From NCBI GenBank assembly GCA_963707075.1, contig CAVPOX010000018.1, positions 1 through 64,000 of the forward strand: a DNA stretch of 64,000 nt. Reading direction: 5' to 3'. Under the pieces are notes generated by a model. That model was not told the origin of the DNA. It did not search any database and saw nothing but the letters and a program-made list of their open reading frames with translations. The position numbers and the translations under genes were made by a program. Shown here piece by piece: positions 42,221-53,469 of the stretch. This stretch comes from CAXMQZ01 sp963707075 (GTDB lineage: Bacteria; Acidobacteriota; Thermoanaerobaculia; Multivoradales; JAHEKO01). Positions within the stretch are counted from its first letter, which is position 1, and the number at the start of each line of letters is the position of its first letter.

Positions 42221-45200
42221 ATGCTCAACCCCATCACCTACACCGAGAAGATCGTCAGCGACTTCCTGCGCTACCAATTCACCACCTACTCCTTCGCCGA
42301 CTCCACACTGAACGAGCAGATGAAGCGCCTGCTCAGTCTCGACGAGACGCGCGACACGCCGCTGCTCCGGGGACCGTACATCAGCCTGTCGCAGTCGTTC
42401 CGCCAGGGGCAATCGCTGCAAGACCTGGCCGCCGAAGGGGTGCTTCATCCCGCACATCGCCAACCTCACGCCGTTCTCCCAATGTCTACGGCCACCAGGA
42501 AAAGGCCATCCGCGCGATTGCCAAAGGCAAGACGACCCTGGTCTCCACCGGCACCGGCTCGGGCAAGACCGAGTGCTTCCTCTACCCGATCATCAGCCGC
42601 TGCCTGAAGCTGCGCGACGAAGGGGCGCCGAGCCGGGCATCACCGCGGTGATCGTCTACCCGATGAACGCCCTGGCCGAGGACCAGCTCGGGCGCCTGCG
42701 CGAGCTGCTGGCCGGCACCGGCATCACCTTCGGCATGTACGTCGGCAAGACGCCGGAGAACAGCGCCGGCGTCAGCCGGCGATTCGGCTTGCAGCCCGGC
42801 GCCTCGCAAGGCCGACTACCGCGCCGCCTCGAGAGGCTCCGCGAGGAGCAAGCAGTCGGCTGCCGTCCACCCGCCGGAGGAGCGGCGCCTCGCGAGCCGA
42901 GATGCGCACCACGGAGCCAGCCGCGCATCCTGCTCACCAACGTCAAGCAGCTCGAGCTGCTGCTGACCCGGCAGAGGGACGTCGAGCTCTTCGACGGGGC
43001 GCGGCTCGACTTCCTGGTCTTCGACGAGGCCCACACCTTCTCGGGGGCGGAAGGCGCCGAGACGGCCTGCCTGATTCGCCGGCTGCGCACCTTCTGCGGC
43101 CGCAGCCCCGGACGAGACGGTCTGCATCGCGACCTCGGCCACCATCGTCGACCCCGAGGGAGATCAGCAGCCGGCCGGGACTTCGCGTCCCGCTTCTTCG
43201 GCGTCGATCCGGACCAGGTCGCGATCGTCGGCGAGGAGTACGAGCAGGACACCTGGGCCGGAGAGCGTCAGATCACTCCCTCATGGCCGGGCGACCCGAT
43301 CGCACAGCTCGGCAGGCTTCTGTCGGCGCTGGGAGCACTGGAGACTGAGGAGCCCGCTGCCGCCGAACTCGAGCAGTTTCGCGAAGTCTTCGCAGGAGCT
43401 GACCGGCCAGTCGATCGAGCTGGAGGGCTGGTCCGCCCACCTCTGGCGACTACCTCGCCGCCAACGAGGTGGTCTACCAGCTCGCGACGGCACTCGCGGA
43501 GCCGAGGTCCCTTGGCCAGCTGGCTGAGGAACTGGCGGAAGACGCTGGACCGGCCGGTCCCGGAGGAGGAGATCCTCGCCTGGCTGGCCCTCGGTGCCGC
43601 CTGCCCGCCAGGACGGTCGCCCACTGCTGCGGCCGGTCGTCCACGGCTTCGTCCGGGGCGTCGGCGGCGCGGTCGTGACCTTTCCCGCCGAGCAGCGAGG
43701 GTCCGGAGCTCTGGCTCTCTGCCGAGGAGGCGTCAGCTGAGAGCGAGGACGGGCCCTTCCGCTTGCCGGTCCTGACCTGCACCACCTGCGGCCAGCACTA
43801 CTTCGTCCATCACCTCGAGGACTTCGACTTCACCGGCACGCTCCGGACGGCGGCGAGGCGGAGGACGACGAGGCGGTTCTGGCGGCCCCTGGAGGAGGCG
43901 GCCGGCGGAAAGCGCGCGGTGCTCGTCGACCATCTCGTCGTCGAGGAAGACAACGACGAGGACGAGGCGAGCGCGCTCGACACGAAGGCCGCTGCCGTCT
44001 ACTTCTGCCGCGGCTGCGGCACCCTGCATCCGGACCGAGCGCTCGCGCTGCGACGGGTGCGGCAAGGAAGGGAATCTCGCACGGCTGTTCGCCATTCGCA
44101 GCAAGGAGGACCACCCGGGCTAGCTGACCAGCTGTCTCTCCTGCGGCGCCATCGGGCGCCGAGTCGGCGGCCTCTATCGCGAGCCTGCCCGACCGGTCCG
44201 CGCCACCACCGTCTCCGACGTCCACGTGCTGGCCCAGAACATGATCCACCACGCCGAGCGCCCGCGCCTCCTGGTCTTCTCCGACAACCGCCAGGACGCC
44301 GCCTTCCAGGCCGGCTGGATGCGCGACCACGCGCGCCGCTTCCGCCTGCGGGCGCTGATGTACGAACGCATCGCTCAGGGACCGGTCTCCATCGGCGATC
44401 TCACGGCCCACCTGGATGCGGTGCTCGACCAGGACGATGAACTGTCCCGGGCCCTGGTCCCGGAGGTGTGGCAGGTAGCGCGGAAGGAGGCGGCGGGCAC
44501 GAGCACGCGGGCCAGACGGCGACGCTTCCTGCGCATCCAGGTCCTGCGCGAGGTCACCACCGGCGCGCGGCAGCGCATCGGCCTCGAGCCGTGGGGGCGG
44601 ATGCGGGTTCGACTACCTCGGGCTTGACGCCCCAGCTTCCCTTCTTTGCCCAGTGGGCAGAGGTCGCCGGATGCTCGGCCGAGGAGCTCTGTGAAGGCAT
44701 CGCCTCCCTGCTCGACTCCACCCGCCGGGCGATGATCTTCCTGGACCGCGAGGACCACGTCTTCTCGCGGTATTGGCACGAGAGCGACCGGGACATTCAG
44801 AGAGGCTACCTGCCGCTGCTCTCCGGCGTCCCCAAGGGCCTCAAGCTCCAGCGAGAACCGGACGACAAGTCAGCGCGGGTCAACCAGTGGCTGAGCGAGC
44901 GAGGCGACACCACCGCCCGCCAGGCGGCACGTCGATGGGGCATCCCGAACGACGAAGTGGATACGTTTCTCGCCGAGCTGTGGAAGCTGCTGACTGACGA
45001 TCTGAACCTGCTGGCACCGGTAACGCTGGTCGGCAGCAGGGGCAGGCCCTGCCGGGCTGTGCGGGCGTACGACAGATCGACGGCGACAAACTCCTGCTGG
45101 AGGCGCATCAGGGCGTCTATCGCTGCGACACCTGCCGCCGGCCCCACATTCGGCCGACGCCGAAACTCGCCTGCATGGTCTGGCGCTGCTCGGGAACGCT

Positions 45201-47990
45201 CGTCTTCGAGCCGGAGGACCCGGAGGACTACGACCTCCTGGTCCTGGACCAGGACTTCTCCATGATCCGGCCGCGCGAGCACTCGGCCCAGATGCCGGCG
45301 GCTGATCGGGAGCTGCTCGAGCGGGTCTTCAAGGGCGATGGAGAGCTCGTCAACACCCTGGTGTGCACGCCGACGCTGGAACTGGGCGTCGACATCGGCT
45401 CGCTGGATGCGGTGCTGATGCGGAACGTGCCGCCGCTGCCGGCCAACTACTGGCAACGGGCGGGTCGGGCGGGTCGTCGCCACCGCATGGCAACTGACCT
45501 CACCTACGCCCGGCCCGCCAGCCACGACCGGGCCTACTTCCAGGACCCCCTGAAGCTGCTCGAGGGGCCGATCCGGCCGCCCAGCTTCAACCTGAGAAAC
45601 GACGTCATGGTGCGCAAGCACGTGCACGCCGCGATCCTGACCGTGCTGCACCAGCTGGCCCGACGTGGTGGAGACGGCGTGAGCGAGGGGGACCTCGAAG
45701 AGATCCGGGGCATGCTGGAGCGCTGTTTTCCGCCCCAGATTCGCCCCTACCTGTTCCACGCCGACGGCACCCTGCGGGCAGAGCCACTCGATGTGAGCCT
45801 GCTCGGTACGGTCGTCGCCAAGCACAAGGGAATGCTCAAGACTCACGTCGATCAGGTCTTTGCCCAGGGTTGGCCCGAGCAGGACCGGGTTGTGGTGGCG
45901 GACGATGAACTCGAGGCTTGCCTCGACGAGATTGGAACGCAGCTCGCGACGGTCATCAAGCGCCTCGACAGGCGGCTGCGCTGGGCGCTGAGCCAGATGC
46001 AACGACTGGATGCCCTGCGGGCGCGAAAGGGAACGCTGGACCCCGAGGAGGATGCGCTGCGGGCGCGCTGCGATCGCCTGATCAAGAGGCTCAAGGGGGT
46101 CGCGCGGCGGCAGCGCCAGGATGCCGAAGGCTTTGACGAGACCTACACCTACGGGGTGCTGGCCGCCGAAGGCTTCTTGCCCGGCTACGGGCTCGATACC
46201 GGCTGGGTCACCGGTTCCTTCATCGCGTCGCTATTCGCCTCAGGGGTGAGGGACTGGGACCTGCGCCGCAATCTGGCGTTGGCGCTGCGCGAGTACGTGC
46301 CCGGAAACCTGGTGTATGCCAACGGCCACCGGTACATTCCACGCCAGCTCCACCTTACCCCGATCAACCGCTGACTTTCCAGGTCGACGCGGCCAGCGAA
46401 ACGATCGTGGAAGTGGGCAGCGCAGGCTCCGGTCTGACGGCTGGACTGGGAGCGACCCATCTGCAGGCGGTACCGATCTGTGATGTCGACCTCCCGCACT
46501 TTTCGCACATCTCCGACGACGAGGACTACCGGTTTCAGCTGCCGGTCGTGGTGCTGGGCCACGAGCAGCAGCGGCATCAAGGCGGCAAGTTCTTCAACTG
46601 GCAGGAGCGCGGGCTGACCCATCGGCGAAGCATCTACCTGCGACTCGTCAACGTCGGCGCCGCGCGATTCGTGCGGAGCGGGGAACAGCTTGGGCTATCC
46701 CGTGTGCCTGGTCTGCGGGCAGAGCCGATCACCCTTTGCCTCCCAGGCCGATCTCGACAAGTTCGCGGCTGACCACCTCGATCGCTGCGGCCGCGCGGTC
46801 GAATGGATCGGTTTCCATGCCGATGTCATCGCTGACGCGATCGGACTGCAGGGCTGCGCGGACCAGAGTGAAGCCTACAGCGTCATGGAGGCCCTGCGGC
46901 ATGGAGCCACCGAGGTGCTGGAGATGGAGATGGACGACCTTCAGCTGCTCTCCCTGGGCGGGACGGAAGGCGTCAGCATCCTCCTCTACGACCCGATGCC
47001 GGGTGGCTCCGGCCTGCTCGACCAGATGCTCGAGACGCTGGGACGAGGTGGTAGCCGCCGCCCTGCAGGTTGTCGAGAACTGCGCCTCGGCTTGCGACCG
47101 GGCCTGCGTCGACTGCCTCTGCATTTCCGCAACGCCTTCTATCACCGCTACCTCGATCGGCACCGGGCCGCTGAGCTGCTCCACGAGCTGGGCAGCGCCC
47201 TCGAGTTCAGCCACGACATCGCCGACCCTGCTGCCGACGACGATGACGACGAGCAAGATCGTCAACAACGCCGAGCAGGCCCTGGCGAGGCTGCTCGAGA
47301 ACGCCGGCTTCGGCAACTACGAGGCCCAGCAGGTCATCCCGCTGGGAATGCCCTACGCCACAACAACTCCGGACTTCTTCTTCGCGCAGGAAGAGGGAGA
47401 GGGCGTCTGCATCTATCTGGACGGCATGAGCGAGCGCGCGCATGGCAATCCATCCACACAGGAGGTGGATCGCCAGATCAGGACAGAACTGGAGAACAGG
47501 TTCTATGAAGTGATCTCCATTCCGGTCGGAGACCTGGTGGACTCAGCGGCGATACAGAGACATTTCTACAGGCTCGGCAAGGCTCTGAGCGACAACACGG
47601 CAGCGAGACGAATGCGAGAAGACACGAGCTGGTTTGCGCGACTACTCCGAGGCGCCACCCGAGCCAGAGGCGGTACCAGAGGCACCAGTCGAATCGGACC
47701 CCTGGGATGAGTTCTTCGAGCTGCTCGACAAGAAATGGCATTCCCTTCTCGAGGGCCTGCGCCAGGCGGGTTTGGCGGCGCCAGACGATGCGGATATGGA
47801 TCTGTCGATCGACGGCCGCGTGACCGGCTATCGAGCGCTCCTCCTCTGGCGGAGGGACTCCGGGAACATTGCCGTGGCCGAACCGTTCGAAGGGCCACAA
47901 CCCGAGAATCATCAGTTCGTCTTCTTGACCGTCACATCGACCCCGGAGCAAATCTCCGCAGAGGTTGCCAGGTTACTGGAGGAGAGCTAA
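42221..47990 (+). CDS. DISARM-like DEAD-box/DUF1998 helicase with a nuclease-like tail (DrmA/DrmB-type), heavily frame-broken
   Basis: Begins MLNPITYTEKIVSDFLRYQF and, with about a dozen frame shifts, spans some 1,900 residues. Motifs: STGTGSGKTECF (about 42543), FLVFDEAHTFSGAEG (about 43012), ATSATIVDPEG (about 43130), LELGVDIGSLDAVLM (about 45376) and YWQRAGRAGRRHRM (about 45450). CPACG-like and CDRACVDCL (about 47090) cysteines mark DUF1998. In DISARM the helicase (DrmA) and DUF1998 protein (DrmB) are separate; here they appear as one polypeptide. The tail (TTPDFFFAQEEGEGVCIYLDG, then RTELENRFYEVISI, about 47360-47530) resembles a Vsr/DUF559-type PD-(D/E)XK fold. An acidic extension follows, and the stop overlaps the next start as TAATG. 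Confidence 0.7.
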
Positions 47991-50075
47991 TGCGCATTTT
48001 CGTCGCAGACACGTTCCTCAAGAGTCTGGAGCGACTAACGGCGCAGGAACAGGGCATTGCCAAGCAAGCCGCCTTCGATTTCCAGCTCAATCCGGCCAAT
48101 CCTGGCTTCCAGTTTCACAGAGTTGACAAGGCCAGAGACCCCCACTTCTGGTCAGCCCGCGTCAATCGTGGTCTTCGCCTGATTGTGCACAAGAAGGGAG
48201 AAAACTCCGCCCTCTGCTATGTCGATCACCACGATCCAGCGTACGACTGGGCAGAAAACCGAAAACTCGAGATTCATCCTGTGACCGGCGCCATTCAGAT
48301 TGTCGAGGTGAAGCACAGAATCGAGGAAGTTGTGCAGAGGGTGGTGGTAAGGGTGGAAACGGAGGCTGCCATCCTTGTCGGGATTCAACGCAGACTACTT
48401 GTTAGCGCTCGGAGTCCCGAAGGAATGGGTGGAGCCTGTCCGGACGGCAACCCAGGATCAGCTTCTCGAACTCCTCGAACGGCTGCCCGAGGAGGCCGCC
48501 GAGCGCTTAATGGATCTGGCTGCGGGGAAGGTCGTCAAGGTGCCCGAGGCCAGTGGCGTCAGCGACCCGTTTGGTCACCCGGATGCCCAGAGGCGGTTCC
48601 GGGTCATCGACCGGCAGGAAGAGCTGCGGCAGGCCCTCGAATACCCGTGGGAGAAGTGGATCGTCTTTCTGCATCCGGAGCAGCGGAGTGTCGTGGAGGA
48701 AACCTTCTCAGGCCCGGCCAGGGTCTCCGGCTCGGCCGGCACAGGCAAGTCAGTCGTCGCCATGCATCGGGCTGCAGATCTGGCCAGAAGGAGCGACAAC
48801 TCCAGGGTCTTGCTGACCACCTTCTCGAAGACGCTGGCGGCGCGCCTGAGCCAGAACGCCGATCGACTCATGGGAAAGGAGGCGGAAGAGAGACACAGGA
48901 TCGAGATCGCCCACCTGCATGCAAAGGCTCGGGAACTCTGGATCGACCGGTCCGGACGCCCGTTTCGCCCAGCCCAGTCCAGGCAGATCGATGAGCTGAT
49001 CAGTGCTGCAAACTCTGCCGTGGGAGACGGCAGCTTCAGCGACGGCTTTCTGCGAGCCGAGTGGGACCACGTCGTGGACCCCTGGGGGATCGTTACCTGG
49101 ACTCAGTACCGCGATGCGTCTCGAACCGGTCGGGGCACGCCTCTGGGTGCGCGGCAACGGAAAGCCGCCTGGAAGATCTTTGACCGGGTGCGGAAGGAAA
49201 TGGCAGAAGCCGAGCTCATCACCTGGAACCAGCTCTGCTGGGAAACGGCCAACTACCTTGACGACGAGGACGAGAAGCATTTCGACCATGTGATCGCCGA
49301 TGAGATCCAGGATTTTGGCCCTGCCGAGGTTCGACTCCTCCGAGCCCTTGTCGCCGAGCAGGAGAACGATCTCTTCCTGTGCGGCGATCCCGGACAAAGG
49401 ATCTACAAGAGCGCCTTCTCCTGGCGGACTCTCGGAATCGATGTGCGGGGGCGGTCGCGCCACCTGACAGTCAACTACCGCACGACGGAAGAGATCCGAA
49501 GATTCGCCGACCGGCTGCTCCCTGCCGGAGATCTCGGGTGACCCCGAAGATCTCGAGGACCGCTCCGCGGTCGCACTCCTGCACGGCCTCGAGCCGGAGA
49601 TCCGAGGGATTCGAATCACCGGAAGAGGAGAGTCGAGTTCCTGGCTGAACGCGTGGACAGCGTGCTTGGCGACGGCTTCGAGCCCAGGGAGGTCGCACTC
49701 TTCGGCCGCTCCGACCGCATGATCCACGAGCGAATCGATCGAGCCCTGGAACTGTGCGGTATAACCGGCCATCGCTTGCGGGACGACGAGCCTCCCTCGG
49801 GGTCGGAGGTTGCGGTGGGGACGATGCATCGTGCTAAGGGCCTCGAATTCAAGGCTGTCTTGGTGGTGGGATGCGAGTTCGGATCTGTGCCCCACCCGAA
49901 GGCATTGGATGGACTCACCGACCCGGTCGATCAGCAGGACGTCCTGGAGCAGGAACGGCAGTTGCTCTACGTGGCGTGCACGCGAGCTCGCGAGCGCCTC
50001 ATCGTCACCTACACCGGCAAACCCAGCGAATTCCTGGCAGAGCTACTTTCCGCCGACCCGGACGAGGTCGAGTGA
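47990..50075 (+). CDS. RelE-like domain fused to a UvrD/Rep-type SF1 helicase (frame-broken)
   Basis: The first 120 residues resemble RelE/ParE toxins (SARVNRGLRLIVHKKG... YVDHHDPAYDWAENR). The frame breaks near 48340-48375 and the helicase continues as FNADYLLALGVPKEWVEPV. Walker A is GSAGTGKSVVAMHRA (about 48730), motif II DEIQDFGPAE (about 49300), QxxR-like GDPGQRIYK (about 49385), TMHRAKGLEFKAV (about 49823) and YVACTRARERL (about 49970). Further breaks lie near 49535 and 49610. Total length is about 695 residues. Fusion of a RelE fold to UvrD is known in island-borne helicases, but its function is unsettled. Stop and start overlap the preceding gene by one base, so it belongs to the same operon. 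Confidence 0.75.
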
Positions 50076-50079
50076 TCGG

Positions 50080-50570
50080 ATGAGTCGGAAAGCAAAGAAG
50101 GGGGCGACGATGGCGGAGAGGCGTTACTGGCTGTGGATCTTCGGAGAGATCGAGGGACTGCGTTGGGTTCTGAAGAGGAATGTCATGGCTTTCGCTGATC
50201 ACGCCCAGAAAACCGCCAACAAGATGAAGCCGTGCGACCGGGCGTTTACGTAACCCGAGGGGCCTACCACAGCCCAACGTACGACGAGGCTCGACTTGCG
50301 GGGGTCGTTGAGGTCGTCTCCGAGGCTCGAAAGAGAAAGCCTGTCGACATTGCCGGAAGGGAGTTCGTCTACACCCTTGATTTCAACCCGTTGATCCTCA
50401 CTCCAGAGCGGCAGGGACCCGGAATGCGACCCCTTGCCGCCGGGATGGAGCGAGTCAAGAGGCCCGAGGTCTGGGGCCAGTACTTTCGCAACAGCCCGAT
50501 TGAGCTATCGAGGAAAGACTACGAGTTACTGGACAAAGCTGTGACGGAGTGGGTTAGGAGAAATCAGTGA
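50080..50570 (+). CDS. EVE/PUA-like domain protein (one frame break)
   Basis: Starts at ATG 50080 or, with AAGGGGG upstream, at 50110 (MAERRYWLWIFGEIEG). After a break near 50245 it continues TYVTRGAYHSPTY, then REFVYTLDFNPL and ends NQ at 50570. The 'YW...K.GDRAF.Y.TRGAYH.P' pattern fits PUA-like EVE/ASCH folds, which bind modified bases in DNA or RNA and often accompany type IV restriction genes. About 160 residues, no catalytic motif. Its TGA overlaps the GTG of the next gene. A role as reader of modified phage DNA for the UvrD or GmrSD neighbours is inferred. Confidence 0.55.
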
Positions 50571-51120
50571 GCACAGTGGTGGAGCAGGTTGTGGACGAAA
50601 GGAGTGAACAAGCAGCTGGTCTCGTCAGCGAGGGATTATTGCCGGATGTCCGGCCCGCAAAATCATTCTTTCGATGTTTGCTGAAGCTATTCACGAAGCC
50701 AACACCTATGGCCGTGACAAGTGGGTCGTCAATTTCCAGCAAGACCGTGTTCGTCTCTATGTGGGTGATCTGATCGTGTGCACGATCACACAGGGTGAGA
50801 TTTGGCTCACGCTCGACAAGCGCCTTGTTGGACCTGCAGAAAGGAGAGCGCTGGATGCTTCCCCTGGCTGGCGCTGGCAGCCGAAGGTTGAGGACTATGC
50901 CGAATACAAGGAAGTGCCGTCGATTAACAGTTACTACCACCCAAGCTCAGACCACGAAGCGATCTGGCCACTCCTGAGACACCTCCACTTCAGCCTCCTG
51001 TACCGCGCCGCAAACCTGACCACGATGGATCCGAGAACGCCACACAAACACTCCTCGGGTGTGCTCAAGTACTTGCGAAACACCCTGGATCAGCATGTGC
51101 CGGGTCCTTTGCACCGCTGA
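50567..51120 (+). CDS. small defence-island protein, homologue of the gene at 63263 (one frame break)
   Basis: Begins at GTG 50567, overlapping the EVE-like stop. After a break near 50665 it reads EAIHEANTYGRDKWVVNF, RVRLYVGDLIVCTITQGEIW and LTLDKRLVG, ending HVPGPLHR at 51120; about 184 residues. The segment A-TYG-D-WVV...R..VG..I......IWL.LD.R and the later HF...RAA part recur in the last full gene of the window (63263-63835), in another operon. I do not recognise a named family and no catalytic residues stand out. Its repeated pairing with restriction enzymes that act on modified DNA suggests a small accessory or recognition domain. Confidence 0.6.
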
Positions 51121-51146
51121 CAGAACCGGATCAGAGAGGTCAGACG

Positions 51147-53024
51147 ATGGATGCAGAAACGCGAACCCTCAAGCAGATCTTTCAGGCAGACAGGCAGTTT
51201 TGTGGTGCCCATCTACCAGAGACCTTATGTCCGGGAGCAGGACCGACAATGGGAGCCCCTATGGTCCGATGTCGAGTCAACGGCGGTGCGCCTTGCCGTG
51301 GCCCGGGTGGCTGGCCACGAGAGAAGGGTTGACAAGGCAGATGCTGACAAGGCAACCGCTCCTCACTTTCTCGGCGCCGTAGTCCTGGAGCAGCAACGGG
51401 CAGCGTGCGGTGATGGAGATGTCCGCTGGATCGTCGACGGCCAACAAAGGCTTGCCACTGTTCAGATTCTGCTGCGCGGAATCCTCGACGCCCTACAGGA
51501 CAGTAAGATCGAGGGGCCTGCCGTAGCGAAGCTAAAGAAGCTGATACGCAATGACGAGGAAGTTGTCTCTGGCGAAGACCTGCACAAGGTCTGGCCGCGG
51601 CCGGCGGAGCGTGAGGCTTACGCCCTGGCCATGAGGGATGAGGCCCCTGAGGAATCCCAGTCGAACTTTTCGGCGGCTCGACACTACTTCTTCCAGGCCG
51701 CCCGGGACTTTCTAAGGGATGAGCGGTTTGCCAACGACCCTTACAACGCCGCTGACCTCACTCACGGTCGGGCTGAGATTCTCGTTGCGACCATCATCGA
51801 CCTCATCCAGCTTGTTGTCATCGATCTCGAGGACGTGGACGACGCGCAGGTGATTTTTGAAGCCCTCAATGCACGCAACACTCCTCTGTCTGCGACAGAC
51901 CTCGTCAAGAACCTCCTGTTCATGCGAGCACAGGAGAGGAGTGTGGACCCGAGAAACTCTACGAAGCCGTTTGGGCCCGATTCGACCGGGATGAGGAGTG
52001 GTGGCGTGAGCTCGTGGGTATCGGTCACGCCCAGCGAGCACGCCAGGACTGGTTGCTGGGCGATTGGCTCACTGCGGAACTCCGGAGGGTCGTAACTGTC
52101 GGACGCCTGTCCGGTGAGTTCCGGGACTGGCTCCACAACAACAGCGTCAATCCGATCGATGCCTTTCGCACACTCAATGAATATGGTGACGCGCTCGAGG
52201 TTCTGAAGGCGAAGCGCGACGGCACCTCTCCATTTGAGCGTGCCGCATTTGACAGAATCTTTCAGCTTAATATCACTGTGGCTAACCCTGTGCTGCTCTG
52301 GCTCCTGGTTCAGTCGCCACAGAACCTGCCTGCACCGGAGCGCGAGCTTGCGGTCCGCGCCATCGAGTCGTTTGTAGTCCGCAGGATGGCAGCCAAATGG
52401 CCGACTCGAGCCTATGCGCAGACTTTCGTGGAGGTACTGGCCGCTGCTTCCGCGGCAGGCTCTCGTCCGGGACCAGCCATAATCGAGGCACTTCGGTCCA
52501 ATCCTCATGGCTACAGCTGGCCGACCAACTCAGATCTCGTCGAGCAATTCACTTCGACCAGGTACTACGGTCCCGGCGGTATGGGTCAAGGGAGGCTTCG
52601 CTTGCTGTTGGGCGCCATCGACGCGAAGCTTCAGTCCGACTTCCACAAGGCAGAACCTGTCTCTATTGACTACGACTCCTTGCAGGTAGAGCACCTCATT
52701 CCGCAAAGCTGGCGGTCAACCTGGCCAGTACAAGGAGAAGACCCGGCACACCAACTGATGCAAGAACAGGAGAGGGAGGCTCACCTTCACAGAATTGGCA
52801 ATCTGACTCTAGTCAGTGCGAGTCTGAACCCGGCGCTCAGCAACGATCCTTGGGAAGCGAAGAAGGCCGAGCTGCAGAAGCATTCAAAGCTGCGCCTCAA
52901 CGCTCTCCTCTGTGAGCAGCAGACCTGGGACGAGGGGCAGATTCGCGAAAGAGGCCGCTGGCTGGCAGAACAGCTGAGTCGCGTCTGGCCGGGGCCCGAG
53001 TCAGATGAGTGGAACACTGCCTAG
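51147..53024 (+). CDS. GmrSD-type type IV restriction enzyme (DUF262 + DUF1524), frame-broken
   Basis: A fused GmrS-GmrD-like enzyme of about 625 residues that cuts modified (for example glucosylated) DNA in known family members. The N-terminus carries VVPIYQRPYVRE and VDGQQRLATVQ, the DUF262 NTP-binding ParB-like loop, then FEALNARNTPLSATDLVKN. The C-terminus has LQVEHLIPQSW and RIGNLTLVSASLNP, the HNH core of DUF1524. A run of four Ts (51198-51201), where three are expected, breaks the frame and hides VVPIYQRP. A second break lies near 51955-52020. The gene lies 26 bases after the small accessory gene. Confidence 0.85.
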
Positions 53025-53090
53025 ACCAAGGCACGGATGTCTGAAGCCTGCTCGCCTCCAGCCAGAGTGCCAGCTGGGAACTGCCTCCAA

Positions 53091-53372
53091 ATGAAACTCT
53101 TCGTCGTGGTCACCGATTACGACTGGTTCAGTTTCCTGCGGGGACAGACGGACTTCGAAGAGCTGAGCCCCTGGCAGCCGAGTGGAACCTCGAGGATTCG
53201 AGAGCTCGCGTCCGGTCAACCGCGACTCTTTCATCCTCTACCTCCCTCAAGGATTCTGAGAATTCTCGAGGATTACCGGTGCAGCCCTCGGGACATGGCT
53301 CAATTCCCGATCGAGTCCCCCCCCGAGGCCCTTCGGCAACGACTACCCGCTGTGCGCGGTTTCCTAACATAA
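53091..53372 (+). pseudogene. HNH-type restriction protein, N-terminal fragment
   Basis: From ATG 53091 the protein begins MKLFVVVTDYDWFSFLRGQ, continues FEELSPWQPSGTSRIREL and SGQPRLF. This matches the N-terminal module of a group of HNH restriction-like proteins that start 'VGVTDYDWF.FL......V.FW.P.G...FR.L..GE..LFKL'. Similarity fades after SGQP, and the frame ends at 53372 with no HNH motif. I read it as a truncated or decayed copy. The following 97 bases (53373-53469) contain a run of six Gs and no gene. Confidence 0.45.
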
Positions 53373-53469
53373 TGGGTTGTTCTAACACTGCGGATGGGGG
53401 GCGCAAGGGCTAAGGAAGGCAAACGAACAACCCGGCACGCCCACCTGCTTGCCGGTTTACCGATCGATC

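Noticed and set aside
31545..47990. DISARM class 2 or BREX
   Set aside because: There is no 5-cytosine methylase or DrmE for class 2, and no PglZ phosphatase or BrxL/Lon-like gene for BREX; the methylase has the NPPW motif of adenine enzymes.
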